Notes: generated by a model from the letters alone, not told the origin. A stretch of 29,600 bases of DNA from Nymphaea colorata (GCF_008831285.2 NW_022205187.1:1-29600); one strand, 5' to 3'; shown: positions 1 through 10,129, counted from the stretch's first letter. Made by a program: numbers and translations.

Positions 1-581
1 TGTGCAACGCGGTGGTGCAGTGACAAGGTGTTTAAATGCATCAAGATCAGTGGTCCCTTTGGAAGTGCAAGTACGTCGTTGGGAATCCAGTGGGTTCCCT
101 ACGTGTAGTGTTTGGATACATAAGGGGGTGCACGTGGGTTAGGGGCAATTCCCCCAGTGGGCGCATACGCTGCGTTCCACAACCGCGTAGAGTCACGCGG
201 GGGTGAGCAAGTGAATGCTCATCGTCGAGTAGGGCGATGGTCGGCCGCTTTACTTAATGACATATAGTCGTCAATTGGATTCGGTTGGGGACTTCCTCCC
301 AAGGGAAGTTTACCCCCACCCAGATTTCGTTTGGATGTAGATAGGCACTGGAGGAATGGCGAAGTTTTGACAGGGCCTCATGGCCACGGCTTGCCGATGG
401 CCGACAATGGATAAACCTGGGTGATGGTGTGCCGAGTGCTTAGCACTTCTCGTCTAGTCCACAGTCCCGAAAAAAGATGAATGCTTCCGCTAGCTTAAGA
501 GAGAGACGGCTGGCTGAGGTCAATGGAGAAGTGAATGGTTTGCATGGAGGAGGCAGATGAGCATAATCGAGGCCACGAGGG
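1..581. other. GC-rich unassigned flank left of the palindrome
   Basis: This stretch is visibly richer in G+C than the AT-rich DNA that follows. All frames are interrupted and I recognise no protein motif. It has no counterpart beyond the right end of the palindrome, so it marks where the mirrored sequence stops. The style (GC-rich, G runs, no long frame) would fit a non-coding part of a retroelement, but that is a guess. Confidence 0.4.
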
Positions 582-1124
582 GGTTTCATGCTCTTTTTTT
601 TTTGTGGTGAGCAAGTGAAAGCCACCAAGGCCTTCACCGAAGAGTGTGCTGCATCTTGTCTTCACCGAGGAGTGGGCTGTTTCACCGATGAGTGTGCTGC
701 TCCTTTTAGTGTTTGAACAAGGGTCTGGCACCGAGTGTGTTGTTTCCTGCCTTCACTGAGGCACGTGCCTTCCTTTTGGAGTGTGTTGTTCCCTGCCTTC
801 ACTAAGGCACGTGCCTCCTTTTTTGTCTAAGGAAGGCCACGCTCTTTCCAACCTTCACCGAGGAGCACGCTGTTGACTTCTTTTTCTGTCTCTCAACAAG
901 GGAAGGTCATGCTGTTTCCAAACCTCACCAAGAGGGGCGCTGTTTCCTTTTGTGTTCACCTATTCACCGAGGAGCATGCTTACAAGGGAGTGCCACTGAG
1001 GCCTATCTGCCCCTTCAGTCGTCCCATCCGCCTCCTCAGTTTCCTTTTTTGTTTATCAGACTCAAATCGTATTGATTATGCTCATCGGCTGTTGATTGAA
1101 CGAGGGAGAAATTTCTAGTATAAT
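582..1124 (+). repeat. Copia leader with degenerate TTCACCGAGGAG repeats
   Basis: About eight imperfect copies of a motif close to ttcaccgaggag occur at irregular spacing (for example near 637, 662, 681, 755, 799, 857, 923 and 962). They are often followed by a tgtgctg or cgctgtt block. Two copies contain the palindrome aggcacgtgcct (near 760 and 806) with a CACGTG core. This lies just upstream of the gag start. I regard it as untranslated leader, since the frames are short and interrupted, but the repetition is real. Confidence 0.6.
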
Positions 1125-1796
1125 ATGGCTGCATTGTCCTCTTCTAACGCTCCTCGCACTCCTACTCCACCAGGTACACAATGGAATGCTTTCTCAAGTT
1201 TGGTTTCAGTCAAGCTTGATCGATCAAATTACCTTCTTTGGCGTTCTCAAATTGAAACTGTTATGAAAAGTTTAAATTTGATCAAATATGTTAATGGAAA
1301 ATGTTCTGCTCCACCTGAATTTCTTGATGAAGCACACACACAAGAGAATACTGGTTATGATTTATGGTATCATGAAGACCATCTTGCAGTAAGTTGGATC
1401 AAAGTCACTGTGACTAAACCAGTCATGTCACAACTGGTTCGTGTTGGCACGGCTATAGATGCTTGGTGCATCCTTGAAAAACAGTATGCCTCACAAAATA
1501 ATCTTCGTATTATTCAGTTGAAAAGAGAATTACAAAACATAAAAAAGGGAGGAATGTCTATGACTGAATACCTTCAACATATTAGTTTCTTACATGATTC
1601 TCTTAGCAGAGTGCAACACTTTGTCTCAGATACAGACCTTGTTCTCTATACCTTGAATGGACTGAATTCTAAATATGAATCTTTTATTACCACGGTTACT
1701 GCATTCAAAGATCTGCCTTCGTGGTCTGAATTATGTGATATGTTAATTACTCAAGAGCGACGACTTGGAATCCTTTCTTCATCCAACATGGCTTAG
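1125..1796 (+). pseudogene. gag: Copia gag, left copy (N-terminal 223 residues, premature stop)
   Basis: An intact 223-residue frame matching copia-type Gag: an N-terminal segment with LDRSNYLLWRSQIE near residues 31-44 (the conserved NYxxW region), then the UBN2-like helical region with LKRELQNIKKGGMSMTEYL near residues 132-150 and DLVLYTLNGL near 172-181. In copia elements Gag forms the particle that packages element RNA. The ATG at 1125 follows the leader directly and is shared with the other arm. The frame ends at TAG (1794-1796), but gag-like sequence continues in the same frame beyond it. The same stop is in the right copy, so it is an inherited lesion. Confidence 0.9.
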
Positions 1797-2100
1797 GTTG
1801 AAGCCACTGCCACTGCCTTTATTGCTGAACAAGGGCATGGGCATGCTTTTATTACTGACCAAGGGTGTGGGCGTGCTTTTATTACTGACCAAGGCCGTGG
1901 GCATGGCAACTATAATGGTGGTAGGGGAAGAGGCCATAATGGTGGAAGAGGAAACTATGGAAAAAATAATAGCACTAACCAGTCTAGCCAACGAGTAACT
2001 TGTCAATATTTGGCTGAAGAAATCATACAGGTCTACAATGTTATGTTATTCCAAAAGCGTTTATGGCCACGGCATTCAACATGGGAAAATCTGAAATGCA
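1797..2100 (+). pseudogene. Copia gag C-terminal remnant, left copy (Gly/Arg-rich, lost zinc knuckle)
   Basis: Reading on past the TAG gives a segment with a 30-bp tandem repeat and then a Gly/Arg/Asn-rich stretch (NGGRGRGHNGGRGNYG). This is the usual basic tail before the nucleocapsid zinc knuckle. The knuckle is near 2000-2040. Compared with the right copy, the left lacks one T in the run after caata, which shifts the frame. The second cysteine reads as Phe in the right copy and an in-frame TGA follows. No functional CCHC finger remains. Confidence 0.7.
1827..1905 (+). repeat. 30-bp tandem repeat inside gag
   Basis: Units at 1827-1856, 1857-1886 and a partial one from 1887. The 30-bp period is ten codons and encodes repeats of the form TDQGxGxAFI. 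It keeps frame, so it probably expanded while the gene was still coding. The same array is present, reversed, in the right arm near 16065-16140. Confidence 0.8.
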
Positions 2101-2560
2101 TTTAGTAGCCGAGAAAATGTCAGCAATACTCAAGACTCTGTCTTGTGACAAATTCAGAACAAGATATGCAAGGTAAAGTTCCCTATCATGGTTCTAATTC
2201 TACTATAGTTGGCAATGGTAGTAAGATGCAAATTAAAAATATAGGGAACGTGTACCTACCTAGAAAGACGTCATCCTTTGTTTTGAAAAATGTGTTGCAT
2301 GTTCCTAAAGCACACAAGAATCTTATGTCAGTAGCAAGGTTTACCAAAGACAACCAATGCTCTATTGAATTTTCCTCTAATGGTTTTATTGTTAAGAATA
2401 TCCAAACGGGCAAGATTCTTCACACAGGGCTGCTTGAGAAAGAGGACTCTATAGGTGGACGAGAGAAAGGAAGGACTCTACTAGCAATCCTATCAGTATT
2501 GGAGATGACGATCAATAAAAGACTGCAAATACTTCTTTGGTTTCTCAAAATTCTTACTCA
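2100..2560 (+). pseudogene. Copia protease region, left copy, active-site motif deleted
   Basis: The open segment from 2145 carries the copia protease / pre-integrase signature: GNGSKMQIKNIGNVYLP, then LKNVLHVPKAHKNLMSV (the conserved LxxVLxVPxxxxNLxSV stretch). Just upstream, where the right copy encodes WYPDTGAFHH, a net 28 bases are missing near 2143, so the catalytic D-T-G is gone and the frame is shifted. After about 2440 the frame breaks up. A degraded GAG-pre-integrase motif follows at about 2570. Confidence 0.85.
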
Positions 2561-3680
2561 GACATTTAGTTATGGCATCTAGGACATGCTCACTTTCAGT
2601 TGTTAAACTAGTTGAAGTTGCTGGTTTAATTTCTGTTGATGAAAGACATAAATTAGATCTTTCTTCTTCATGTGTGCTTGGAAAAATGCATAAAATTCAT
2701 TTCCTAAAGCTGAGTTTCATGCGACGAAACCTCTTGAAGTGTTACATGTTGATATTTGGGCACCAGCACCATGTGCTTCACGAGAAGGGTACATGTATTA
2801 TTTCTTAATGGTTGATGACTACTCTCACTTCTCATGGATCTTTCCCTTGTCGAAGAAAAGTGATACGCTTCCATGTTTTAAAACCTTTTTAAGCATAGTA
2901 GAGTGTCAACTTGAAACAAAAATTAAAATTTTCCATTCAGATGGAGGAGGAGAATTCATGAGCAAAGATTTTAGCACATTTCTTGAATATCAAGGAATTC
3001 GTCGATGGATAACATGCCCTTACACATCCTAGTAGAACGAGATAGTTGAAAGGAAGCATAGGCATCTTGTGGAAATGGGGCTCACCATGATTTATCATGC
3101 CAATATGCCATAAAAAATTTGGTTTGATCCTTTTAAAACTGCCGTTCATCTTATTAACAGGTTACCTATTGCAGACTTGCAAATGACGCCGTAAGAGAAG
3201 CTCTTACGTGAAGTTCCCATATATAGTCATCTAAGGACCTTTGGTTGTACCATCCATCCATTGACTGGGCCTAGACGTGCTTCAAAACTAGAACCCAAAG
3301 CTCAAACCTTCGTCTTCATTGGGTATGGCAGCTGTCATAAAGGCTGTGTTTGTTACAATCTAATCTCTAATCATGTCATCATATCTAGACATGTTATTTT
3401 TTACGAAAGAAATTTTTTATACTCTCATTGTGGTCCCTCTTTTGCTGCCTCAAACATTCAAGTTAGCTAAAGTCATCGTTCAGATCTGAATGTATTAAAC
3501 CTAGACCTATTGATGAGCTAAAAGAGAGTTTACCTCTTTTTGAGTTGCCTAGAATCATTCCCAGTTCCTCAAGTTCCTCAGCAGTTCAAACTGGTTCCAA
3601 TCACTTTCATGTGCACATACCATCAATTTCAGCATACTTAGACTTTCTTGGAACTAGAAACACATGTTACGGACAATTCC
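2560..3680 (+). pseudogene. Copia GAG-pre-integrase and integrase, left copy (frameshifted)
   Basis: The LWHLGHAH motif near 2571-2594 is the pre-integrase zinc-binding region. A one-base loss near 2700 shifts the frame. The integrase core is readable from 2739: HVDIWAPAP supplies the first Asp, FHSDGGGEF (near 2932-2958) the second Asp, and VERKHRHLVE (near 3046) the Glu of the DD-E triad, after a TAG at 3030-3032. Further stops lie near 3111 and 3190. The C-terminal part (3261-3470) has FVFIGYGSCHKGCVCYN and the typical SRHVIFYE block that precedes the RT linker. Integrase would insert the cDNA; this copy cannot. Confidence 0.9.
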
Positions 3681-4110
3681 GGCACAAGGGTGTCACATTG
3701 TGCTTCATATAGCTATATTATGAACATAGTACCACATTATATATATCCTTCACACAGGTAATTACACCTCATACATGCATATATATATTTATTTTTAGGC
3801 AATCAGAGATGTCTGGGACTAAGAGTGTTGTGTATCATTTCCAGAATATAACACTTCACACATCTATTCATATCTAGGCGCATAAATACATAGATTCGGT
3901 ACTATAACATGCATATATATATATATATATATACATATATATATTTACAAGCAACAAAGGTACAAGGGCTACATGCTGCACTCATAGCTGAGTATTCCCA
4001 TACCTTATTGCTCTATACTGCAATCAAAACATTCATTTACATGTATAATTTGAGCCCCACCAAGTAGAATTCTCCTTGCTTTATGTATATATATACCTAC
4101 CGATATAGAT
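3680..4110. other. AT-rich gene-free DNA after the copia truncation
   Basis: AT-rich sequence with an (AT)n tract at 3913-3950 and no readable frame. It starts where copia homology stops. The matching right-arm region (13730-14270) has a longer (AT)n tract and about 45 extra bases near 14141-14187. Confidence 0.6.
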
Positions 4111-5260
4111 AATTGTAAAAGAAACAATATAACACTTACCAGGGTCTCTCTAACTGTATATTCCCTGATTTTTTACTGTCAGCACCCTAGCTCCTTGGCT
4201 TCTTGATCCTCCAAGCTGCGGATAGCAGTCACATGGACCAGTGCCTCTTTGCTGTTGATCTTCACCCCAAGATGCAGGAAAACAAGGGTTAGCTCTCACT
4301 TGTTCCTAATTTCTAACTGCTGGAACCCTTCCCCTATGGCTGCAGCAAATGGGAACCTGAGTATGGGGTTAAATAAGGCCAATACATGGTGAGCAACATC
4401 CCCAAATGATTTTTCTCAGGAAGGCTTCTCAGCTGCCCTAATCATCTTTAGTTTCTTTTAATATTTTCAGTTACCACTTCTACCTAGGTATATATTTTTT
4501 AACCCATTCATTTCTTTCCATGACTGCCCCCTTTATGATATAGTTGACAGTTTCAACTATTTTTATCAGTTATTGATACTACCAATTATAGCCTATACTC
4601 TTATTAAAATTTTTGTGATAATAAAGAAAAAGAAAACGTGGGCATTACAGAAACCGTCTGGTTTGAGCCAGAAGTATTGGTTGGAAGGCAATCAGTTCTT
4701 AGAGATGATGTTAGCGACCATCAGTTTGTTTGATCAACTTTCAATGGTTACGAGTTATAATGAAAAATTCAGCTTTTGGTATTGTTTTGGCTGTAAGAAT
4801 GAGATGTATAGAGGGATAAAATTTTGATATAGAAAGCATATTTGGATGGGTGCTTTGTGATGTTAGAGGCGCTTTCCTTCCAGTTTTCATTTTTCACCTG
4901 TACAAATCAGACCTTAGGCATGCAATATATTGGATCATATAGATATATAGCCCCCACGTACATCATTAAAAGGATCTCAAATGCCCACCTAAGCAAGAAA
5001 TTAAGTCTAAGGTCACCTACGTTCTTTAGAGAGAGCTTCGCCATTGACCATCAGCGTCGAAAACTCAAGCCACATCGATTGAAGAAATCGACAAGTGACA
5101 TCCGATGACAACGCTGGTGGCTAAAGTTCAGATTTCTCCTCCTCCACCAACCCCCTCTCCTCTTTCTTCTTCTTGGGCCACTTGAATCTTTGGAACTGGT
5201 CAACGCCCGATATGAGATATGAGATCGAGCTGCTGCACACTTCTGTGGATCCACAAGTAT
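4110..5260 (-). pseudogene. Possible captured gene 5' end, left-arm copy
   Basis: On the minus strand an ATG at 5044 opens MAKLSLKNVG, followed at once by a plausible splice donor (GTAGGTGA). Upstream, to about 5260, is a GA-rich stretch like a plant 5' UTR. Further downstream, near 4190-4330, an exon-like block reads GVKINSKEALVHVTAIRSLE before a stop, and another donor-like GTAAGT lies near 4140. I do not recognise the gene. The frame at 5051-5254 on this strand lies in the UTR-like part and its arginine-rich reading is probably not a protein. Low confidence that this was ever a gene. Confidence 0.3.
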
Positions 5261-5970
5261 AAAGTATCATAGGAAAAAAGATGAAGGTTGGGTTATTTCT
5301 GAATTTTTAATGACGTACTATGTCTATTTTACACTTTTTATTTTTTTCATAACCCTTTTTTACCCTTTTAAAATGTTCCTTTTCTAATATAAACAGGGAT
5401 ATTTTGGTCATTATGTACCCATATACACAAATTTTTTACATATAACATGTTTTGACAACCCGTTTCTACAGGATATATATATATAAACAATCTTTTTAGT
5501 CATCTTTTTCTTACAAGATATATCTTCTGTATATAGAGTACCTTCTTGGGACACTCTTTTTCGCTACGACTGTTTTATTAATGCAAATCTCTTTGTTGGC
5601 CCATGTCCACCCGAACTCAGCTGAACACTCTCTACTCATTGCCCTCATCATGAGCAACTGTCATCACCCTCTCTCTCTCTCTCTCTCTCTCTTGCTCTCT
5701 CTGATTTGGCCTGATTTGTTTTTTTATTCTGGAACATCTCTTAGGGTGGAAAGATTAACAGAAGATGTGGACTGCAAAAGGGTCATGCATGGAATATTCT
5801 TCTGTCAGATTTTTCTTTCTTTGACAAGTAGCCTAAACCAGTGTTGTTAGAGGTGAACATCTGCATGAGGTCTCTGTGCATCAACTAGAAGAGCGCCTCA
5901 AAGCATCTGAGTGATGCATCATTGACCTAATTAAGATGTGTGGCATGACGACCTAATTAAGGTGTGTGCC

Positions 5971-6057
<87 letters not shown>

Positions 6058-6070
6058 TATCTGTGTGTGT
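5260..6070. other. AT-rich gene-free DNA with (CT)n and (AT)n tracts
   Basis: Contains a (CT)n run at 5662-5700 and a long (AT)n run at 5971-6060. The segment 5290-5445 matches 18430-18575 in the same orientation (shared cataaccctttt and acccatata blocks), so part of it is a dispersed repeat. No credible gene. The short frames of alternating Ile/Tyr come from the (AT)n tract. Confidence 0.6.
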
Positions 6071-7360
6071 GTATATTGAAATCGGGCAGCTATTTTTGTG
6101 CTCGGATGGTTATTTTGTATCATTAAAAACTGCTGTAAAAGTTGTATTCCATTATTTAAAACCATGATCAAGCAACTGATCATTGCAAATGCATCTTTTG
6201 ATGGATTCAAAGGTGACAATCACCTAGAAGACATTGCTAGGTTGTTGCATTTGAGAACTCATGGAAACCCATGCTGGGGACATCCAGCTACACCTTGATA
6301 GGGAAGAGAAGCGACCTTTTAGGGTTGACAGATTTGGAGTTTAAGAAAGCTGTGGCATATAGAGAAAAGTTGACGTCATTAATTGTTTAAGAGCTACAAA
6401 TAAATGGAGACATGCAAAACATGATGTAACTTCACAAGAAACGGACTAAGTTTTGAGGTCTTTTCATGTATGACTATCAAAGCTAGTGCTATCTAGATGA
6501 TAAAATCATGAAATATCGGGCCAAGAACGAACTGGTACAATTCAAACCAATTTTTACATGTAAAAATGTAAAATAGATGACAAGAAAACAGCAAAGTACA
6601 AATTAAGAACAGCAAAGAAACGACAATACATTCGTTGTCTTTCTCCTGGCCTTGCTTGTCTTCAATTTAGTTGGCCCGAGAGAATTTGATTGTTGTTGGT
6701 GGTGGCCTTTTTTGTCTTCGATTTAGTTGATGTAGTAGAGCCCATGTATATCTTTTGTATCCATCACCAAATCCTCCTTTGGGGTTTCTGGAGAAAATAA
6801 CGTGGCAATCAAGATATTTTGGTTAGTTTGCTAACCGATGGCTATTAGGAAATTTCTGTAACATAAGCTGTGCTAGATTGTCAACAAGAGGAAAATGTCT
6901 AATTCCTTTAAACTGAGGTTGTAGATCCATGTGCCATCTTTTTTTGATGTAGGCATACATGGTTTTGTATTTTCTGGTGGAAGATTTGGATCATTCCCAA
7001 TTAAGTCTTCTTTCTTAAAGGTCGTTTCGTTTTCCACCACTTATTGCAAACCCTAAGAATGGACATACCACTTAGGTAAGGGATAGAAGCCGGGCATATT
7101 AAAATTCCTTTTCTTTATAATTTAGCACTATCTTAAAATTGGTGATAAACATACATTTAGTTAGTTATTTTTTATTTTATTAATATACCATAATAATTAA
7201 GAAAGGAATGGCACTTATAACATCAAAATTTTAAAAGTTGAAAAAATACTTTTTTTATAAAAGTAATTTGAACTTAAACATTGTTTAGATTAAATTAGTG
7301 TTTATAATGAACACATTAGGAGATTCAGATTTTGTTCAGAACACTTCTTAACACAAATAT

Positions 7361-7463
7361 AAGAGGTCTGTTGGTTTTTGTTTGTGATCGAAGTAGTGTG
7401 TGTGTGTGTGTGTATATATATAATGTAAGAGGTCTGTTGGTTTTTGTTTGTGATCCAAGTAGG

Positions 7464-7517
<54 letters not shown>

Positions 7518-7625
7518 ATTGTAAGAGGTCTGTTGGTTTTTGTTTGTGATCGAAGTAGTGTGTGTGTTTGTGTATTTTCATTATCTGTTTACATATATAT
7601 ATTGTAAGAGGTCTGTTGGTCTGTT
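7361..7625 (-). repeat. Minisatellite, left arm: four units with embedded (TG)n(TA)n
   Basis: The core aagaggtctgttggttttt starts at 7361, 7427, 7523 and 7605 (spacing 66, 96 and 82 bp; the last unit is cut short). Units 1-3 run on to tgtgatc(g/c)aagtag followed by variable tg and ta dinucleotide runs. The mirror array is at 10221-10495. The related copy near 27075-27145 has only one unit. Confidence 0.85.
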
Positions 7626-7708
7626 GTCCAATCTAACTTGATAGATAGTTAGGAGAAAAATAAAGAGAAAAAGTGATATATATTTTCATTATCTATTATT
7701 AGTTATAC

Positions 7709-7714
7709 ACACAC

Positions 7715-7790
<76 letters not shown>
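7709..7790. repeat. (AT)n microsatellite
   Basis: Almost pure AT dinucleotides for about 80 bases. The mirror position in the right arm (10109-10130) is much shorter, so this tract changed length after the arms separated. Confidence 0.9.
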
Positions 7791-7799
<9 letters not shown>

Positions 7800-8652
7800 T
7801 GACAGTGCTGTCTCATTTATAACAAAAAATATTGAGAAAAGTCTTATCAATGTAAATTATTTGTTTCTATTTAACAGGGTGGTGCCCTCTTTTTTGACTT
7901 CTCGAGCACTAAAAGTGAAGTGTGGTCGAAGAAAGAAATAAAGTGATTTCTCCACGCATTTTGAGTTCTTATGCATGTCTAGAGAGAGGGGGAGAGAGAG
8001 GGGGAGGAGAGATAGCAAACAGAAAGATGGAATTCCTTCCAGCATTAGCTAGTGACGATCGGCAACCATGAAGATTCTTGAGGACCGTGGTGTAGGTACT
8101 GTGAATAGCTTTAAAATAGGAAAGGGAAGCTGGTCGATCAAGGCATATTTCAGATGTGGTTTCATTAGCATATGTGTTTTCTATATGCTTTTGTGGTGAT
8201 GCTGCTTTGTGTTGAAGTTGGTGATATACATGAGAGACTTCCTTCATAAAAAAGGATGAAAAGTTACAGAAACTTGTTCTTCTGCTTGAAGATTCATATT
8301 TAGCACATGTTGAATCATATAAATTAGACTGTCAATTGCTTCTGATGTAACAGATTTGGATTTTTCATGTTGCCATGGTATTCATAATTCCTGTCTTTGA
8401 TAGCCCCAATCTACCAACTTCACATAAGTATTTTGATTCGAGCCTTTCTATTCCACCTCTAAGTCTGCCTCTTTCCCACCAAGACAGGAACTTTAATATC
8501 AACAATGTCATATCATGTAAATTAACGGTTTCTATTCAACGTGGTCGTTCCTCTCTTTTTTACTTGTCTACCACTGAAAGTGAAAGTGTGGTGGAAGAAA
8601 GAAACAGAGTAACAACTCCATGCCCTTTGACTTCTCTTGCATGAAGAGAGCA

Positions 8653-8685
<33 letters not shown>

Positions 8686-8890
8686 TGGGAATTACATGTT
8701 TTGTTCTTATTTTAAATAGTAGTCTGTGCTGGCGAGTGGAAAAGAGAGATGAGCCCGACAAATCCTAAGATCTGTTTTAGCAAAAGAACTGAAGTATGCA
8801 ACTTTAGTTTGAAAGCGGAGAGCGGTTCAGGACATAGTGGATCCTTCAGGTCCCTTTTTCAACAGTACCGAGGAGTAACCAGTCATTACA

Positions 8891-8990
8891 TAGTCAAGAT
8901 GGTTGAAGTTTTCTTGGGAATAAGATGAATGGTGAAGAAGTTTGACAACACTCTGATTGTTCTGAATCTCAAGATAGAAGGAGCTACAAG
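8891..8990. other. Non-palindromic spacer (loop) of the inverted repeat
   Basis: Exactly 100 bases lie between the 10-mer agtcattaca (8881-8890) and its reverse complement tgtaatgact (8991-9000). The spacer does not pair with itself and I see no gene in it. An asymmetric spacer is usual when an inverted duplication arises by template switching or breakage-fusion rather than by perfect hairpin replication. It would form the loop of a cruciform or hairpin RNA. Confidence 0.9.
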
Positions 8991-9199
8991 TGTAATGACT
9001 GGTTACTCCTCGGTACTGTTGAAAAAGGGACCTGAAGGATCCACTATGTCCTGAAGCGCTCTCCTCTTTCAAACTAAAGTTGCATACTTCAGTTCTTTTG
9101 CTAAAACAGATCTTAGGATTTGTCGGGCTCATCTCTCTTTTCCACTCGCCAGCACAGACTACTATTTAAAATAAGAACAAAACATGTAATTCCCGTCTC

Positions 9200-9350
9200 C
9201 CGCTCTCTCTCTCTCTCTCTTGCTCTCTTCATGCAAGAGAAGTCAAAGGGCATGGAGCTGTTACTCTGTTTCTTTCTTCCACCACACTTTCACTTTCAGT
9301 GGTAGACAAGTAAAAAAAGGGAGGAACGACCCCGTTGAATAGAAACCGTT
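9200..9350 (+). repeat. Internal duplicate, unit 1: (CT)n block followed by a gtggtagacaag segment
   Basis: A (CT)n run, then a stretch with atgcaagagaa, catggagctgtt, tttctttcttccaccaca, cactttcagtggtagacaag and gaatagaaac. A diverged copy of the same string lies at 9885-10035, giving a direct repeat about 690 bp apart within the arm (mirrored at 8525-8690 and 7860-8010). Confidence 0.7.
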
Positions 9351-9884
9351 AATTTACATGATATGACATTGTTGATATTAAAGTTCCTGTCTTGGTGGGA
9401 AAGACGCAGACTTAGAGGTGGAATAGAAAGGCTCGAATCAAAATACTTATGTGAAGTTGGTAGATTGTGCTTCCCATGGCAATATGGTGGCTATCAAAGA
9501 CAGGAATTATGAATAACATGGGAACATGAAAAATCCAAATCTGTTACATCAGAAGAAATTGACAGTCTAATTTATATGATTCAACATGTGCTAAATATGA
9601 ATCTTCAAGCAGAAGAACAAGTTTCCGCAACTTTTTCATCCTTTTTTATGAAGGAAGTCTCTCATGTATATCACCGACTTCAACACAAAGCATCATCACC
9701 ACAAAAGCATATAGAAAACACATATGCTAATGAAACCACATCTGAAAGACGCCTTGATCGACCAGCTTCCCTTCCCTATTTTAAAGCTATTCACAGTACC
9801 TACACCACGGTCCTCATGAATCTTCATGGTTGCCGATCGTCACTAGCTAATGCTGGAAGGAATTCCATCTTTCTGTTTGCTCTC

Positions 9885-10035
9885 TCTCCTCCCCCTCTCT
9901 CTCTCCCCCTCTCTCTAGACGTGCATAAGAACTCAAAATGCGTGGAGCTATCACTTTATTTCTTTCTTCGACCACACTTCACTTTTAGTGGTCGAGAAGT
10001 CAAAAAAGAGGGGAACCACCCTGTTGAATAGAAAC
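9885..10035 (+). repeat. Internal duplicate, unit 2
   Basis: A diverged copy of 9200-9350: (CT)n, cgtgcataagaactcaaa, gcgtggagct, a tttctttcttcgaccaca block, then gaatagaaac. The related copy at 26337-27905 lacks this unit. Its sequence passes from the equivalent of about 9815 to about 10090. Confidence 0.7.
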
Positions 10036-10098
10036 AAATAATGTACATTGATAAGACTTTTCTCAATATTTTCTGTTATAAAAGAGACAACACTGTCA

Positions 10099-10129
<31 letters not shown>

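Larger units (their letters stand above)
582..3680 (+). mobile_element. Defective Ty1/copia element, left copy (leader, gag, PR, IN; no RT)
   Basis: Domains run in Ty1/copia order: copia-type gag, protease, GAG-pre-integrase, integrase, then a pre-RT linker ending near 3680. Copia elements continue into reverse transcriptase and RNase H. Here the frame runs into AT-rich DNA and I find neither domain anywhere in the window. The 5' end stops inside the leader with no LTR. Several frameshifts and stops make it non-autonomous. It is the mirror copy of the element at 14270-17886, which shares the missing 3' half, so the truncation predates the inverted duplication. Confidence 0.9.
6070..8752 (-). 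repeat. Dispersed repeat family R, copy in left arm (inverted)
   Basis: Reverse complement of the copy at 9129-11800. Family R is recognised because parts of the right-arm copy recur outside the palindrome at 17887-19435, 23150-25010 and 26337-27923. It is AT-rich, with (CT)n, (CA)n and (AT)n tracts and no coding sequence I can support. This copy has a private 14-bp loss near 6550 and a longer (AT)n run at 7709-7790. Confidence 0.8.
582..8890 (+). repeat. Left arm of a giant inverted repeat
   Basis: Reverse complement of 8991-17382 along its whole length. Anchors: gag start at 1125 pairs with 16839, an arginine-rich frame at 5051-5254 pairs with 12576-12779, and 8751-8890 pairs with 8991-9130 with 2 mismatches and no gaps. 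The sum of paired coordinates drifts from 17964 at the outer end to 17830 and then 17881 at the centre, which shows indels in both arms, many in (AT)n tracts. The outer end lies at a poly-T run (592-602) in the copia leader. The flanks beyond 582 and 17382 do not match. Confidence 0.97.

Noticed and set aside
5051-5254. Arginine-rich 67-residue frame present in both arms (also 12576-12779)
   Set aside because: Its preservation is explained by the duplication; it overlaps a UTR-like purine-rich stretch and has no known motif.
5938-6219. Long Ile/Tyr-rich frames on both strands
   Set aside because: They are translations of the (AT)n tract and exist on both strands; no coding signal.
7302-7607. 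Cys/Val- and His/Thr-rich frames with repeated peptide units, mirrored at 10209-10546
   Set aside because: They arise from the minisatellite core and its (TG)n, (CA)n and (TA)n runs; unit spacing is not a multiple of three.
9576-10031. 151-residue frame in the right arm
   Set aside because: It spans a (CT)n tract and repeat DNA, the mirrored left copy is broken, and the related copy at 26760-27020 has stops.
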